A stretch of DNA of 64,000 nucleotides from contig NZ_CP120467.1 of assembly GCF_029983095.1 (NCBI RefSeq), positions 1,472,501 to 1,536,500 on the forward strand, given 5' to 3'. Source of the DNA: Enterococcus montenegrensis (GTDB taxonomy: Bacteria; Bacillota; Bacilli; Lactobacillales; Enterococcaceae). The translations under genes and the position numbers were made by a program. Under the pieces are notes generated by a model. The model had not been told where the DNA came from and ran no database searches. It saw only the letters and a list, made by a program, of their open reading frames with translations. Below, in pieces: positions 19,593 through 29,311 of the stretch. Numbering within the stretch: the first letter of the stretch is position 1; each line of letters opens with the position of its first letter.

Positions 19593-21938
19593 TTAGCTAT
19601 TTTTTTGTGCCCAAAAATGCAATAAATTTTGTTTTAGTTCCTGACGATTGTTAATTGACAGATAATGCTGCCAATGTGCCGGAAAAAGGGCCTTATAATC
19701 AGAATTTTCAAACCGTTGATCTACTAATAAAACCACACCATAATCATTTTGATCTCGGATGACACGACCGGCTGCTTATAGGACTTTGTTCATCCCCGGC
19801 AGTCGATATGCATAATCAAACCCTTTTTTTCCACCGTAATAGTCTTTTAGTAATTCTTGTTCAGGATTGATTTGAGGCAGACCAACCGTTACCACCATAC
19901 TGCCGATCAAACGAGTTGCTTTTAAATCAATTCCTTCTGAAAAAACACCACCGAGTACACAAAATGCAACTAAAGAAGTTTTAGGTTTAGCTACAAAGGC
20001 CGCTAAAAAGTTTTCCCGTTCTATTTCAGTTAATTCAGTATTTTGAATCATTACCTGTATGTTAGGATAAGTTTTTTTGAAATTTTCAGCTACTAAATCC
20101 AAATACGCATATGAAGGTAGGAAAACAAAATAATTGCCTGTTTTGACTGTTGCCATCTCATAAATAGCCAAAATTAAATCTGACAAGCTTTTTTCGCGAT
20201 TTTTGTAAGTTGTCGGAATATAGTCCAATAAAAATAACCCTTGGTTTTCTTTGGGAAAAGGACTGGGCAAACGATAACGCAATGCCTCACTGCCTCCGCC
20301 TAAAACATCTTGATAGTAATCTAATGGTGTAAAACTGGCAGAAAATAAAACCGCTCCTTTTCCTTTTGCTAGCATTTGCTCTAAAAACGGCGCCGGATCA
20401 AGACAAAATTGTTTTAAGGTAACATCGTGGTAGTTACGGGTAACTGTCGTGACATAATGATCGTCGTAAAGTTCGCTAATTTTAAGATAATTTAATACAG
20501 CAAAGTAGTAATTTAATGCGATTTCTTGGGCTTTGTCTTTCGGATTTTCGCCCAACCACTCTTGGAGTTTTTCAGAAACTTTATACAATCTTTTATTTAA
20601 AGTCTCGGCCGGTAGCGTTTGGGAGAAAAAAATATCATTTTTCTTTGTGACTGCTGTCTCAATTAGGCTAAACTCATCATCCAATGAAGTTAACGCCCGC
20701 CGTAATTTCCGCTCTTTTTTTGGTAGTAATGCTAGTAAATGTTCCCCGCTTTGCCGATTAATACTAGCAGAATACATTTCTCTTGAACGAGCGACTAGAT
20801 TATGGGCTTCATCAATTAAAAAATAATAGTTTTCTTCTTCTTCAAAAAAGCGGCGCAAATACACAGTGGGGTCAAATAAATAATTATAATCCCCTACAAT
20901 AACATCGCACCATAAACTAACATCAAGGGACAACTCAAAAGGACAAAGGGTATGTTTTTTCGCGTATTTTTCAATAATTGGTCTAGTAATTTGATTTTCG
21001 TGATGCAATAAGTCCCATAAACCTTCGTTAATGCGATCGTAATACCCGTTAGCAAAAGGACAGTGCTCTGGGGTGCAGTTGCGTTCCGTCAAAAAACAAA
21101 TTTTATCTTTGGCAGTGAGTGTAACACTTTTTACTTGGGCGCCTTTTTCACCACTAAGGGATTTTAAGGCGTCTTCTGCTACTTGGCGGGTAATGGTCTT
21201 TGCTGTTAGATAAAAAATGCGGTCGTTGTCTTCTTCTCCTAATGCCTTTAAAGCTGGAAAAAGTGTTGAAATCGTCTTACCGGTACCTGTGGGTGCTTCA
21301 ACAAAAAGCCGCTGTTGTGTTTTTAAGGTCTTATAGGCTGCAACAGCTAATTCTCTTTGCCCAATCCGAAATTCATCATAAGGAAATTGCAAAAGCTGTA
21401 AGGACGTATTGCGAACTCTACGCCAGTTGTTTTGAAATTCTAACCATTTTTGGTACTCGTTGGTTAAATCGGTAAAAAAATCAGCTAATTCTTCCAACTG
21501 GAATTGGCGAATTTCTTTTGTAATTTTCTCTTCAATTGTTTGAAAATACGTTAACTGAACACTAATTGTCGTTAATTCTTGTTGTAAAGCGTAAATATAA
21601 GCATAAACCATACCTTGATAAAAGAATAATTCTTTTTGTTCCGGCGGTAATTCCTCAAAAGGTGTTTCAGATGTTTTAATTTCATCAATCACATAGCCTA
21701 CCTCATTGGCAAATAGTCCATCCGCACGCCCTTCTACTGTAAGTTCGTCATTATTTATTTTAACAGTCTGCTTTAAAAAGACTTCTTTTTGATAGTCGTC
21801 TCCGGCAGCTTTTTGCAGACGGCGGTGAATTTTGGCACCTTCTTGGGCTGTATGACTACTTGTATGACGACTATCGATACTCCCTTTACGCAAAATAAAG
21901 GTCACTAGTTTTCTAACTGAAACTCTCGCACTTTGCAA
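19593..21938 (-). pseudogene. DinG/XPD-like Fe-S helicase, nonsense codon before motif VI
   Basis: The frame encodes an ATP-dependent DNA helicase: Walker A EAPTGTGKTIST, a four-Cys Fe-S domain (CFLTERNCTPEHCPF plus LCPFE), the DEAH box LIDEAHNLVAR and C-terminal helicase motifs up to GMNKVL. A TAA at 19776-19778 follows, yet the same frame continues with AAGRVIRDQNDYGVVLLVDQRF to a natural stop at 19593. CAA at this point would restore the motif VI QAAGRVIRD, so one C-to-T change explains the break. The truncated product lacks the motif VI arginines and about 60 residues. Translation likely starts at TTG 21938, 7 bases after GGAGG. Confidence 0.88.
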
Positions 21939-22060
21939 AGGCTCACCTCCCAATAATTTAAGTCATCTTTTTAAAATACAACTCAATTTAACAGAAATTA
22001 AAAACCAAAACAACTGGAAGCTGACTTTTCTATTAGGGCTATATAGGTCTTTTAAAAGCT

Positions 22061-22093
22061 AAAAAGCCATGACACTTTTGTCACAGCTTTTTT
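22061..22093 (-). terminator. Terminator of the holin-like gene
   Basis: AAAAAGC..TGACA pairs with TGTCA..GCTTTTT. On the minus strand the stem lies about 27 bases after the holin-like stop codon and is followed by T-rich sequence. Confidence 0.6.
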
Positions 22094-22119
22094 AAGTCAA
22101 TTCATTTATTTTGTGGTTT

Positions 22120-22500
22120 TTATTTGCGTTTCCATAATGCAACGATTTCGGCCAAAAACTTTGTAAAGATCGTCATATCAAAGCCAAGTTTACGATAGTT
22201 TTCAAAAATAGATTCAATTTCTAAACATAAGTAGCCTAAATAAAAGACCCATAACATAGCGACACCCGTTTTAGCTGGCAAAATAAAGGCGACTGGAACA
22301 AAGAACAGTAACAATAACATGCTTGCCAGTTTTCGAATAATCCCATTAATGCCAATCCGAGAAGATATCACCCTTTTGATTTTGGCCACTACCATACCAC
22401 TAAAAAAGTCAAAAATCATCGCAATTGCTAAAACTGCTACTACATTAAAAATCCCAGTACCTTGCAAATACAATAAAAAATGCCAAAACTCTTGATACAT
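22120..22500 (-). CDS. Phage-holin-like small membrane protein (holin 4 family)
   Basis: The 126-residue protein has three to four hydrophobic segments and the family pattern AIAMIFDFFSGMVVAKIKRVISSRIGINGIIRKL, seen in the toxin-secretion/phage-lysis holin family. The end is short and basic. No other phage gene lies nearby, so this is a chromosomal stand-alone copy of unknown role, not evidence of a prophage. Confidence 0.75.
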   Translation of the reverse strand: MYQEFWHFLLYLQGTGIFNVVAVLAIAMIFDFFSGMVVAKIKRVISSRIGINGIIRKLASMLLLLFFVPVAFILPAKTGVAMLWVFYLGYLCLEIESIFENYRKLGFDMTIFTKFLAEIVALWKRK

Positions 22501-22554
22501 CTTCTTCTCCTCCCTTCATTATAACAACGAAGAAAGCAGCAAAGATGTCAAAAA

Positions 22555-23250
22555 TTATTCAAAAAAAGTGTCATCTTTTTGCGTAACAACAGCAATTTCA
22601 TAAGCTGATAAAGGACATATTTTTTTAATATTTTCACAGACTCTTTTTAATGCCGCGATTCGTGAAGGGACATCGGTATTGGCATTTCCTTGCATGATTA
22701 ATAATAGGTTTTTCGTCTTTGGTGTGATTTTATAAGCTTCGCCATCACGGGCATCAAGATACGCCATCACGCCTTTTTGATCGCGATAAATTATATCCCC
22801 TACGCTAACTTGTTTTTCATTAGAGCCAATTGGGAAAAAAACGGTCGCCTCATAGGCTCGTGTAAATTCAACAAATTCAGTAATGGTATCAAAATCATGG
22901 GCACCAATGGCCAAAAATGAGTGCAGTGCTTCTGCATTGTATAAATCTACAATACTATTTACCCGCGGCATACTTCCACGTCGCTGAATATTTTTGATCA
23001 AGGCTTCTGCTGTGGGGGGATTTTTTTTTACACTCTGACCGATTGCTTGCATCTTGGCACGATAACCCGCAATAACTGAATGAACACGAATCGCCTCTCG
23101 ATCATAATTTGCCGCTAATTTTTCACTTGCGGTAATATAGTTTTCCAACTCTTTGGTTAACGGAACATCTGGTGTAACATTTGTTACTTTTGCTAGTACG
23201 ATGGCTGTCATACCTAATTGAACTAAACTATCCCTCAGATAAAATTTCAT
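22555..23250 (-). CDS. B3/B4 tRNA-binding-domain protein
   Basis: The 231-residue protein consists of a B3/4 domain as found in the phenylalanyl-tRNA synthetase beta subunit, here free-standing. Visible parts are SIVDLYNAEALHSFLAIGAHDFDTI and GDIIYRDQKGVMAYLDARDGEAYKIT. Stand-alone members may act on tRNA or in editing, but their function is not established. The ATG at 23250 follows a GGGGG-type site 7 bases upstream. The longer frame upstream lacks one. Confidence 0.78.
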   Translation of the reverse strand: MKFYLRDSLVQLGMTAIVLAKVTNVTPDVPLTKELENYITASEKLAANYDREAIRVHSVIAGYRAKMQAIGQSVKKNPPTAEALIKNIQRRGSMPRVNSIVDLYNAEALHSFLAIGAHDFDTITEFVEFTRAYEATVFFPIGSNEKQVSVGDIIYRDQKGVMAYLDARDGEAYKITPKTKNLLLIMQGNANTDVPSRIAALKRVCENIKKICPLSAYEIAVVTQKDDTFFE

Positions 23251-23388
23251 CTTTTTTCTACCCCCACTGCAACTTTTTTCTTTTATCATAGCATATTTAT
23301 ACAAAGGGCTACTTCAGACATCTCCCTTTGTTTGTTTTTGTTCTTTACGCTATACTGAAGGAGACAAATGTTGTTTGGAGGCGAAGAA

Positions 23389-24021
23389 ATGGAAATTATC
23401 AAAATTCCAACCGGGGCAATTCAAGAAAATTGCTATTTAGTAGCTGATAAAGAAAATCTTTTAATTATCGATCCCGGTGCGGATGGTCCAATTATTATCC
23501 AAGAAATAGAAAAGTTAAAGGCAAAACCGGTAGCAATTTTATTGACCCATACCCACTATGACCACATTGGAGCTGTCGATGAATTACGCGATTACTACAA
23601 CATTCCTCTTTATGTTAGTCCCTTAGAGGCAGATTGGTTGCAAGATCCGATTATGAATCTTTCTGGCCTAGGAAGACACGATGAGCTGGAAAACATTCTT
23701 GTTGCACCAGCAGACTTTTTATTTGAATTAAAAGAATACACGCTAGGCGGCATGACCTTTGAGGTTGTGGCAACTCCGGGTCATTCCATTGGGAGTGTTA
23801 GCTTTATTTTTGATTCTTTTGTTATCAGTGGCGATGCCTTATTCCGTGGCAGTATCGGGCGTACCGATTTACCAACAGGCAATCTTGAACAGCTATTGAC
23901 CAGTATCAAAACAGAACTTTTTACTTTACCAGATGAATTTCCCGTCTATCCGGGTCATGGTGAGTCAACTACTGTTGAACGCGAAAAAAAATCCAATCCG
24001 TTTTTTCTAGCAACACGTTAG
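23389..24021 (+). CDS. Metallo-beta-lactamase-fold hydrolase (glyoxalase II-like)
   Basis: The 210-residue protein carries the zinc motif HTHYDH (54-59), a later GHSIGS histidine, the bridging Asp in SGDALFRGSIGRTDLP and the C-terminal PGHG, the full ligand set of the family. The glyoxalase II-like subgroup (YqgX type) hydrolyses thioesters, but the exact substrate is unknown. GGAGG precedes the ATG at 23389, 7 bases away. Confidence 0.88.
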   Translation: MEIIKIPTGAIQENCYLVADKENLLIIDPGADGPIIIQEIEKLKAKPVAILLTHTHYDHIGAVDELRDYYNIPLYVSPLEADWLQDPIMNLSGLGRHDELENILVAPADFLFELKEYTLGGMTFEVVATPGHSIGSVSFIFDSFVISGDALFRGSIGRTDLPTGNLEQLLTSIKTELFTLPDEFPVYPGHGESTTVEREKKSNPFFLATR

Positions 24022-24069
24022 AATTTACTATTTTACTAAAAGTTAAAGAATTAAAAAGGAGATTTCAAG

Positions 24070-24777
24070 ATGGAAAAAGTTGAACTTTATGTTATTCGTC
24101 ATGGCAAAACAATGTTTAATGCACTGCAAAGAGCACAAGGATGGTGTGACACTCCCCTAACGGAACAAGGTGCCCAAATGATTCATTATTTAGGTCTTGG
24201 TTTAAAAGAAACAGACTTCGTTGAAGCTGTTTCCAGTGATTCTGGCCGCGCAATCGAAACAATGCGGATCGTCTTAGGTGAACATAGTGATGGGAATAAA
24301 ATTCCTTACTCGATAGACAATCGCATCAGAGAGTGGTGCTGGGGTTCTTTAGAAGGTGGTTATGATTCTGAAATGTGGGGTGTTTTGCCTCGAGTTTTAA
24401 ACTTTAAAGACAGCGAAGAAATGTGGGAAACTAACATTTCATTTGAAAAAATTGCTGAAGCTGTTAAAGATGCCGACACTGCTAATTGGGCAGAAGATTT
24501 TGAAACAATTAAAAATCGCGTACTTTCTGGTTTTGAAGATATTGCACATCGTGTGCAAAAAAAAGGTGGCGGCAAAGCTGTCATTGTTTCCCACGGCTTC
24601 ACGATTGCCTTTTTACTCAATTTAATCGACGAAACACAACCGGTTCGGGTCGATTTGCAAAACGGGAGTGTCACTCGGTTAACTTATGACGAAAATGGTA
24701 ATTTTTCCATCGAAGAAGTCGGTTCTACTAATTTTATTGAAGCGGGCAAAAAGATTTCAAAAAATCTTCTAGCTTAA
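24070..24777 (+). CDS. Histidine phosphatase (phosphoglycerate mutase-like) family protein
   Basis: The 235-residue protein begins with the catalytic RHGKTMFN and has the second histidine in VIVSHGFT, with Glu in REWCWGSLEGG. It belongs to the broad phosphoglycerate mutase/phosphatase clan. It is more divergent than the glycolytic-type enzyme at 42494-43162, so a phosphatase role is more likely. AAAGGAG precedes the ATG. Confidence 0.87.
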   Translation: MEKVELYVIRHGKTMFNALQRAQGWCDTPLTEQGAQMIHYLGLGLKETDFVEAVSSDSGRAIETMRIVLGEHSDGNKIPYSIDNRIREWCWGSLEGGYDSEMWGVLPRVLNFKDSEEMWETNISFEKIAEAVKDADTANWAEDFETIKNRVLSGFEDIAHRVQKKGGGKAVIVSHGFTIAFLLNLIDETQPVRVDLQNGSVTRLTYDENGNFSIEEVGSTNFIEAGKKISKNLLA

Positions 24778-24817
24778 ACGTTTAATTCAATAAGTTTTTA
24801 AAAAATATTTTCCCTTT

Positions 24818-24857
24818 AGACAGTCCGTCAAAAATTTTTGCGGATTGTCTTTTTTTT
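24818..24857 (+). terminator. Terminator after the histidine phosphatase gene
   Basis: AGACAGTCCG pairs with CGGATTGTCT (one G-T pair) around a loop of A and T, followed by eight Ts. Confidence 0.85.
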
Positions 24858-24878
24858 ATAAAAGACTCAATAAAGCAA

Positions 24879-24907
24879 TTGGTTTTCCAAAAATTTAAGG
24901 GTATACT
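24879..24907 (+). promoter_or_regulatory. Promoter of uppP
   Basis: A -35 TTGGTT (24879-24884), 17-base spacer and -10 TATACT (24902-24907) lies 70 bases before the uppP start. Confidence 0.65.
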
Positions 24908-24977
24908 ATAGCCTGTAATCTTTTTATGGCGCTTAGTGCCAACTACAAACTTATCAAGTTAAGAAAGGAATGAAAGC

Positions 24978-25811
24978 ATGTTTTTGCTTAACATTTTAAA
25001 AGCAATTATTCTAGGAATCATTGAAGGAATCACAGAATGGTTGCCAATTAGTAGTACTGGACACTTAATTTTGGCTAATGAATTTATCAAGCTGCAAGAA
25101 TCAGAAGCCTTTATGACAATGTTTAACGTTGTGATTCAATTAGGTGCAATACTTGCGGTTATCTATCTTTACTTTAATAAATTGAATCCTTTTTCTCCTC
25201 GTAAAAGTGAGATTGAGAAAAAAGATACTTGGAATCTTTGGTTCAAAGTTGTTGTAGCTGTTATTCCATCAGTTATTATCGGATTACCTTTAGATGATTG
25301 GTTAGATGCACATTTCCATAAGTTTTTCCCAGTAGCATTGATGCTGATTATTTACGGGATTGCTTTTATCGTGGTGGAAAAACGCAACAAAAATGTAACA
25401 CCAAAATGTACAGATTTAAATAAATTTACTTACAAAGCAGCATTAATCGTCGGGATGTTCCAAGTCTTATCATTAGTGCCTGGTACTTCCCGCTCTGGTG
25501 CGACAATCTTGGGTGGTATTTTAATCGGGGCTTCTCGCTTTGTTGCCACCGAATTTTCTTTCTTTATGGGAATTCCTACGATGATTGGTGCCAGTGGTTT
25601 GAAAATTGTAAAATTTATTATGCATGGCAACAGTTTTAGCTTCCAAAGTACAATTGTATTATTAGTTGGTACTGCCGTATCTTTCATCGTTTCAGTATTA
25701 GCAATTAAATTTTTAATGAACTACATCAAGAAAAACGACTTTACCATTTTTGGCTGGTACCGAATTATTTTAGGGGTTATCTTAATTGGTTATTGGCTAA
25801 TCGCAATGTAA
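24978..25811 (+). CDS. uppP: Undecaprenyl-diphosphatase
   Basis: The 277-residue integral membrane enzyme recycles the lipid carrier of cell-wall synthesis. The two active-site regions are clear: [18 protein letters not shown] (about 13-30) with catalytic Glu residues, and [10 protein letters not shown] with the conserved Arg. About eight membrane helices follow the BacA/UppP pattern. The family is linked to bacitracin tolerance. AAAGGA lies 8 bases upstream of the ATG. Confidence 0.95.
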   Translation: MFLLNILKAIILGIIEGITEWLPISSTGHLILANEFIKLQESEAFMTMFNVVIQLGAILAVIYLYFNKLNPFSPRKSEIEKKDTWNLWFKVVVAVIPSVIIGLPLDDWLDAHFHKFFPVALMLIIYGIAFIVVEKRNKNVTPKCTDLNKFTYKAALIVGMFQVLSLVPGTSRSGATILGGILIGASRFVATEFSFFMGIPTMIGASGLKIVKFIMHGNSFSFQSTIVLLVGTAVSFIVSVLAIKFLMNYIKKNDFTIFGWYRIILGVILIGYWLIAM

Positions 25812-25828
25812 TTTTTTTCATTGAATAA

Positions 25829-25870
25829 AACAAAAGGTGTGGCATCGAAGCGATGTCACACCTTTTGTTT
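25829..25870. terminator. Terminator after uppP
   Basis: AACAAAAGGTGTG-CATCG pairs with CGATG-CACACCTTTTGTT across a 3-base loop. The long stem has flanking T and A runs, so it may work in both directions. Confidence 0.85.
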
Positions 25871-26014
25871 ATAACTTAGCAAAATACCTCGTCATTTACT
25901 AAAAAAGACTTCGCTAAAAATAAACGTGTTTGCTATAAAAATAGCTAGATGAAACTTTTACGTTATTGAAAAATCTCAGCTTAGTAGGTCAGCGTAAATT
26001 TTTTTTGTTAAAAA

Positions 26015-26050
26015 AAGTGCGGACAAGTCATAAAACTTGCCCGCACCTTT
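26015..26050 (-). terminator. Terminator of the phosphate permease operon
   Basis: A GGTGCGGGCAAGT/ACTTGTCCGCACT-type stem lies 4 bases after the DUF47 stop codon and is followed by a T run on the minus strand. Confidence 0.8.
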
Positions 26051-26053
26051 TCA

Positions 26054-26677
26054 TTAAGTATTTTTAATTACCATGCCGTCAATAATATCCACAGCATCTT
26101 CACTAGCATTAACGATTTGTTCCAAACGATCATAGACGTCTTTCCATTTAATAATTTCTAAAACGTCAGTTTCTTCGGTAAACAAGCCTTTTTTCAATTC
26201 AGAATATAGGCGGTCAGACTCTGATTCAACCTGATTTACTTCATCAATCATTTTCTTCAAAGTTTTTGAATGTTTAAACTTCGGAAATTCTAGCATCGCC
26301 GTATGAACTCCGTTTGTTGCTGTTAAAACCATTTTAGCAAACTCATCTGTTTGTGGACGCATTTTAGTAATAGCTAAGTTTTCAAAAAGATAAGTCAAGG
26401 CATTAATCCCGTCTAAAATATCATCGATTCTTTCTGCTATAATCAAAATATCTTCCCGATCAATAGGGGTTATAAATGCATCATACAATTCATTAGTCAG
26501 CTCCGTCACAATGCGGTCGCCTTCTTTTTCCAAATCATGAATTTTCTCTGCCTCTAATGTTAGCGTTTCTGCAGAATAATTTTTTACTAATTGCACTAAC
26601 ACTTCTGCCGCATCCGCTGCATTTTGGGTCAAATGTGCCATTGCACCTAAAAAATCATATTGTTTTCTTCGTGCCAT
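26054..26677 (-). CDS. DUF47 PhoU-like protein, accessory to the PiT permease
   Basis: The 207-residue all-helical protein belongs to the DUF47/TIGR00153 group, related to PhoU. It contains a conserved metal-binding-like segment EKEGDRIVTELTNELYDAFITPIDREDI. Such proteins are nearly always encoded with a PiT permease and are thought to adjust it. Here it follows that gene after 21 bases on the same strand. Confidence 0.9.
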   Translation of the reverse strand: MARRKQYDFLGAMAHLTQNAADAAEVLVQLVKNYSAETLTLEAEKIHDLEKEGDRIVTELTNELYDAFITPIDREDILIIAERIDDILDGINALTYLFENLAITKMRPQTDEFAKMVLTATNGVHTAMLEFPKFKHSKTLKKMIDEVNQVESESDRLYSELKKGLFTEETDVLEIIKWKDVYDRLEQIVNASEDAVDIIDGMVIKNT

Positions 26678-26698
26678 TGTATAAGCTCCTTATCTAAA

Positions 26699-27718
26699 TT
26701 AAAAGATTGCAACAAATAATTTCGCCATTAAATAGGCAATTAAACCACAACCTGGAAAAGTCATTACCCAGGCAAAAATCATTTCTTTTACAATCCGCCA
26801 ATCCACACTGGAAAGTCGTCTTGATGCGCCTACGCCCATAATAGCAGTCGTTTTAGTATGGGTAGTGGAAACTGGAATACCAAAGACTGAAGCTAGAAAT
26901 AAAACAATTGCTGCACTTACGTCAGCAGAGAAGCCTTGATATTTTTCTAGTTTCACCATATCCATTCCGACCGATTTAATAATTTTCATACCACCAACGG
27001 AAGTTCCAATCCCCATCGTGATCGAACATAACGCCATTACCCATAGTGGAATGGTAAAACCACCACCAGTTTTTTCAGCCAAATTGTTATAGTAAAGGCC
27101 TAACATAAAGACCCCCATAAATTTTTGCCCATCTTGAGCGCCATGTAAAAAGGCATTGGCTGCCGCTGCAATAGCTTGGCCGACAGTAAAAAACTTGTTG
27201 GCTTTTCTTCTTGGAACATCGCGAAAAATAAGCGCAATGAGCTTAGTAATTAAATAGCCACCACCAAAACCTAAGATTGTAGACACGACTAAACCAATTA
27301 ACACTTTAATCCACTCTTGTCCATTAACGGCACCAAGACCGCCTAAAGCCATTGCAGAACCAGTTAAACCAGCAATTAACGCATGGGATTCACTGGTGGG
27401 AATACCAAAATACCAAGCCGCGACTGCCCAGACAACAATTGAAAAAAGTGAAGCTGCCAGTGCTACTTGTGAGGCGCCGATATTCCCTTGGGCGTCAAAA
27501 CTTACAATATTACTGATTGTTTCTGCAACTTGTGCATTAAAATAAGTCATCACTAATGCGCCAAGAAAGTTCATAATTACCGCGATCCAGATTGCCACGT
27601 TTGGTTTTAGAACCCGTGTAGAAACAGCCGTCGCAATGGCATTGGGTGCGTCAGTCCATCCGTTGACAAAAATAACGCCCATTACCAGGGTAATCGTTAC
27701 AACTAATGCTATACTCAA
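26699..27718 (-). CDS. PiT-family inorganic phosphate permease
   Basis: The 339-residue protein has two copies of the PiT signature: GWTDAPNAIATAVSTRVL near the start and FGIPVSTTHTKTTAIMGVGAS near the end, plus GIPTSESHALIAGLTGSA. Roughly ten membrane helices are visible. It takes up phosphate (as a metal complex) with H+ or Na+. It is the first gene of a two-gene operon with the DUF47 partner. Confidence 0.93.
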   Translation of the reverse strand: MSIALVVTITLVMGVIFVNGWTDAPNAIATAVSTRVLKPNVAIWIAVIMNFLGALVMTYFNAQVAETISNIVSFDAQGNIGASQVALAASLFSIVVWAVAAWYFGIPTSESHALIAGLTGSAMALGGLGAVNGQEWIKVLIGLVVSTILGFGGGYLITKLIALIFRDVPRRKANKFFTVGQAIAAAANAFLHGAQDGQKFMGVFMLGLYYNNLAEKTGGGFTIPLWVMALCSITMGIGTSVGGMKIIKSVGMDMVKLEKYQGFSADVSAAIVLFLASVFGIPVSTTHTKTTAIMGVGASRRLSSVDWRIVKEMIFAWVMTFPGCGLIAYLMAKLFVAIF

Positions 27719-27837
27719 AAAATTACACCACCAAAAAGCAGATTTGTTTTTTTACGTTAGTATCATAGCATATTTCAATTTTGTTTGCGCTATTTTTTTA
27801 ACTTTTTCTGTTAAGTAAAATTTCTTTACAACTTTTA

Positions 27838-27866
27838 TTGCATTGCTTACAATGTTTGGGTATAAT
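27838..27866 (+). promoter_or_regulatory. Promoter of rpsT
   Basis: A -35 TTGCAT (27838-27843), 17-base spacer and perfect -10 TATAAT (27861-27866) lies about 60 bases before the rpsT start codon. Confidence 0.75.
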
Positions 27867-27924
27867 GATTAGTGTTGATTTGTATGACTTATCATGCAAA
27901 ACTTTTTATTCGGAGGTGAAACTT

Positions 27925-28179
27925 ATGCCAAACATTGAATCTGCAATCAAACGCGTGAAAACTAGCACTGCTGCTAACGCTAAAAATTCATCTCAAATGA
28001 GTGCTGTGCGTTCAAGCATCAAAAAATTCGAACAAGCTGTCGAAGCTGGTGCCGACAACGTAGAAGCTTTGTATAAAGAAGCTAGCAAAGCGATCGATAT
28101 GGCCGAAACTAAAGGCTTGATCCACAAAAATAAAGCTAACCGCGATAAAGCTCGTTTAAGCAAAAAAATCGCTAAGTAG
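27925..28179 (+). CDS. rpsT: 30S ribosomal protein S20
   Basis: The 84-residue, lysine-rich helical protein begins [14 protein letters not shown] and ends [16 protein letters not shown], as S20 does. It binds 16S rRNA early in subunit assembly. I chose the ATG at 27925 with GGAGG 9 bases upstream. The open frame from 27838 covers the promoter and cannot be translated from there. Confidence 0.96.
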   Translation: MPNIESAIKRVKTSTAANAKNSSQMSAVRSSIKKFEQAVEAGADNVEALYKEASKAIDMAETKGLIHKNKANRDKARLSKKIAK

Positions 28180-28183
28180 TTTC

Positions 28184-28216
28184 AAAAAGCGTTGAAGTTA
28201 ATTCTTCAACGCTTTT
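28184..28216. terminator. Terminator of rpsT
   Basis: AAAAAGCGTTGAA pairs with TTCAACGCTTTTT, 4 bases after the rpsT stop. T runs on both ends suit it to both rpsT and the convergent holA. Confidence 0.9.
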
Positions 28217-28245
28217 TCTTTTACTTATTAAGTTTGGCAAAATTT

Positions 28246-29268
28246 TTATCGCGCGGTTTTTAAAACAAAAAGTTGGAATAAAAATTCTTTATCCATCTGG
28301 CCCGTTTTAACAAGATAATCATTTTCGACTAATTCATCAAACAGCGTCATAAGCTGTTTTTCATCGTATTTTTTTACTTGCTGCATGGCCAATTTTACAC
28401 GATAAGGATGTACCTTTACCGTCTGGGCAATGTTGGCTTGTTGATAGCCCGCCTTCATCAATATTTTAGTCTGCAACAACAAGCGCACCTGCCCGATTAA
28501 AATAGCGTTGATTTTAATCGTCTCTTCTCCTTGTAGATGTAAATCTTCATATATCCGTAATGCTTTGTCGGCATTACCTGCTAAGACATTTTCTGTCAAT
28601 TCAAAAATATTATTTTCCAAAGATTGTGGCACCAACTGTATAATCACATCTTTTGTTAAAGACGCACCCGTTGCCCCGTATAATAATAATTTATCCAACT
28701 CTTGCATTGCTTTGGTTAAATCCATTTCTGTAAGTTGCATAAAAGTATCAAAAGCCTGGCGGTCTAACTGAATGTTTGCAGCCGCTAGCGTCTGGCGCAC
28801 ATAACGCTGTACGTCTTGTTCTTTTAAAGGTTGTACATCGATTACAACCGCCTGTTTTTTTAACAACTTGGTGACCTTTTTACGTTCGTCTAATTTTTCA
28901 TAAGGCGCAATCATAACTACGACACCACTTTGCGCCGGATCGGTTAAATAGCTTAAAAAATCTGTTAAGTCTTGTTCAATCACATTACTCTTTTTTTCTG
29001 CAGTCAAAAACAACGGATTTTCAGCAATGATTAACCGTTTATCTTCTAAAGAAAACAAAGACGGTGCTTGCGCTTCTGCCACGACTAAATTTAAAGGGTC
29101 CTGCTCCAAGTCAAAATAAACCAAGTCTAAATCATCTTTTTGTAATTGCAGTCGCTCCATAAAAGCGTGCTTGATGCGATCTTGCAAATAGCTTTCGGTC
29201 CCTAAGATAAGATATAACGGTGCCAGTGGTTTTTCTTTAATTGCTTGTAATGCTTCTTGGGCTTTCAT
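28246..29268 (-). CDS. holA: DNA polymerase III subunit delta
   Basis: The 340-residue clamp-loader subunit shows the N-terminal APLYLILGTESYLQDRI and the central DKLLLYGA segment typical of HolA, and the C-terminal collar-like helices. It opens the beta clamp during loading. AAGGAG precedes the ATG. In Firmicutes it commonly sits after comEC, as here (44 bases downstream of comEC on the same strand). Confidence 0.93.
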   Translation of the reverse strand: MKAQEALQAIKEKPLAPLYLILGTESYLQDRIKHAFMERLQLQKDDLDLVYFDLEQDPLNLVVAEAQAPSLFSLEDKRLIIAENPLFLTAEKKSNVIEQDLTDFLSYLTDPAQSGVVVMIAPYEKLDERKKVTKLLKKQAVVIDVQPLKEQDVQRYVRQTLAAANIQLDRQAFDTFMQLTEMDLTKAMQELDKLLLYGATGASLTKDVIIQLVPQSLENNIFELTENVLAGNADKALRIYEDLHLQGEETIKINAILIGQVRLLLQTKILMKAGYQQANIAQTVKVHPYRVKLAMQQVKKYDEKQLMTLFDELVENDYLVKTGQMDKEFLFQLFVLKTAR

Positions 29269-29311
29269 TTTTTTCTCCTTACAATGACTCTTTTTTACAT
29301 CCTAACACTTT

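Noticed and set aside
11743-19778. Reassignment of TAA to glutamine
   Set aside because: Many intact genes in the window end at TAA at the expected length (for example hydC and ribF), so the code is standard and the two internal TAA codons are mutations.
22120-22500. Prophage indicated by the holin-like gene
   Set aside because: No integrase, terminase, structural or attachment-site sequence lies nearby. Flanking genes are housekeeping.
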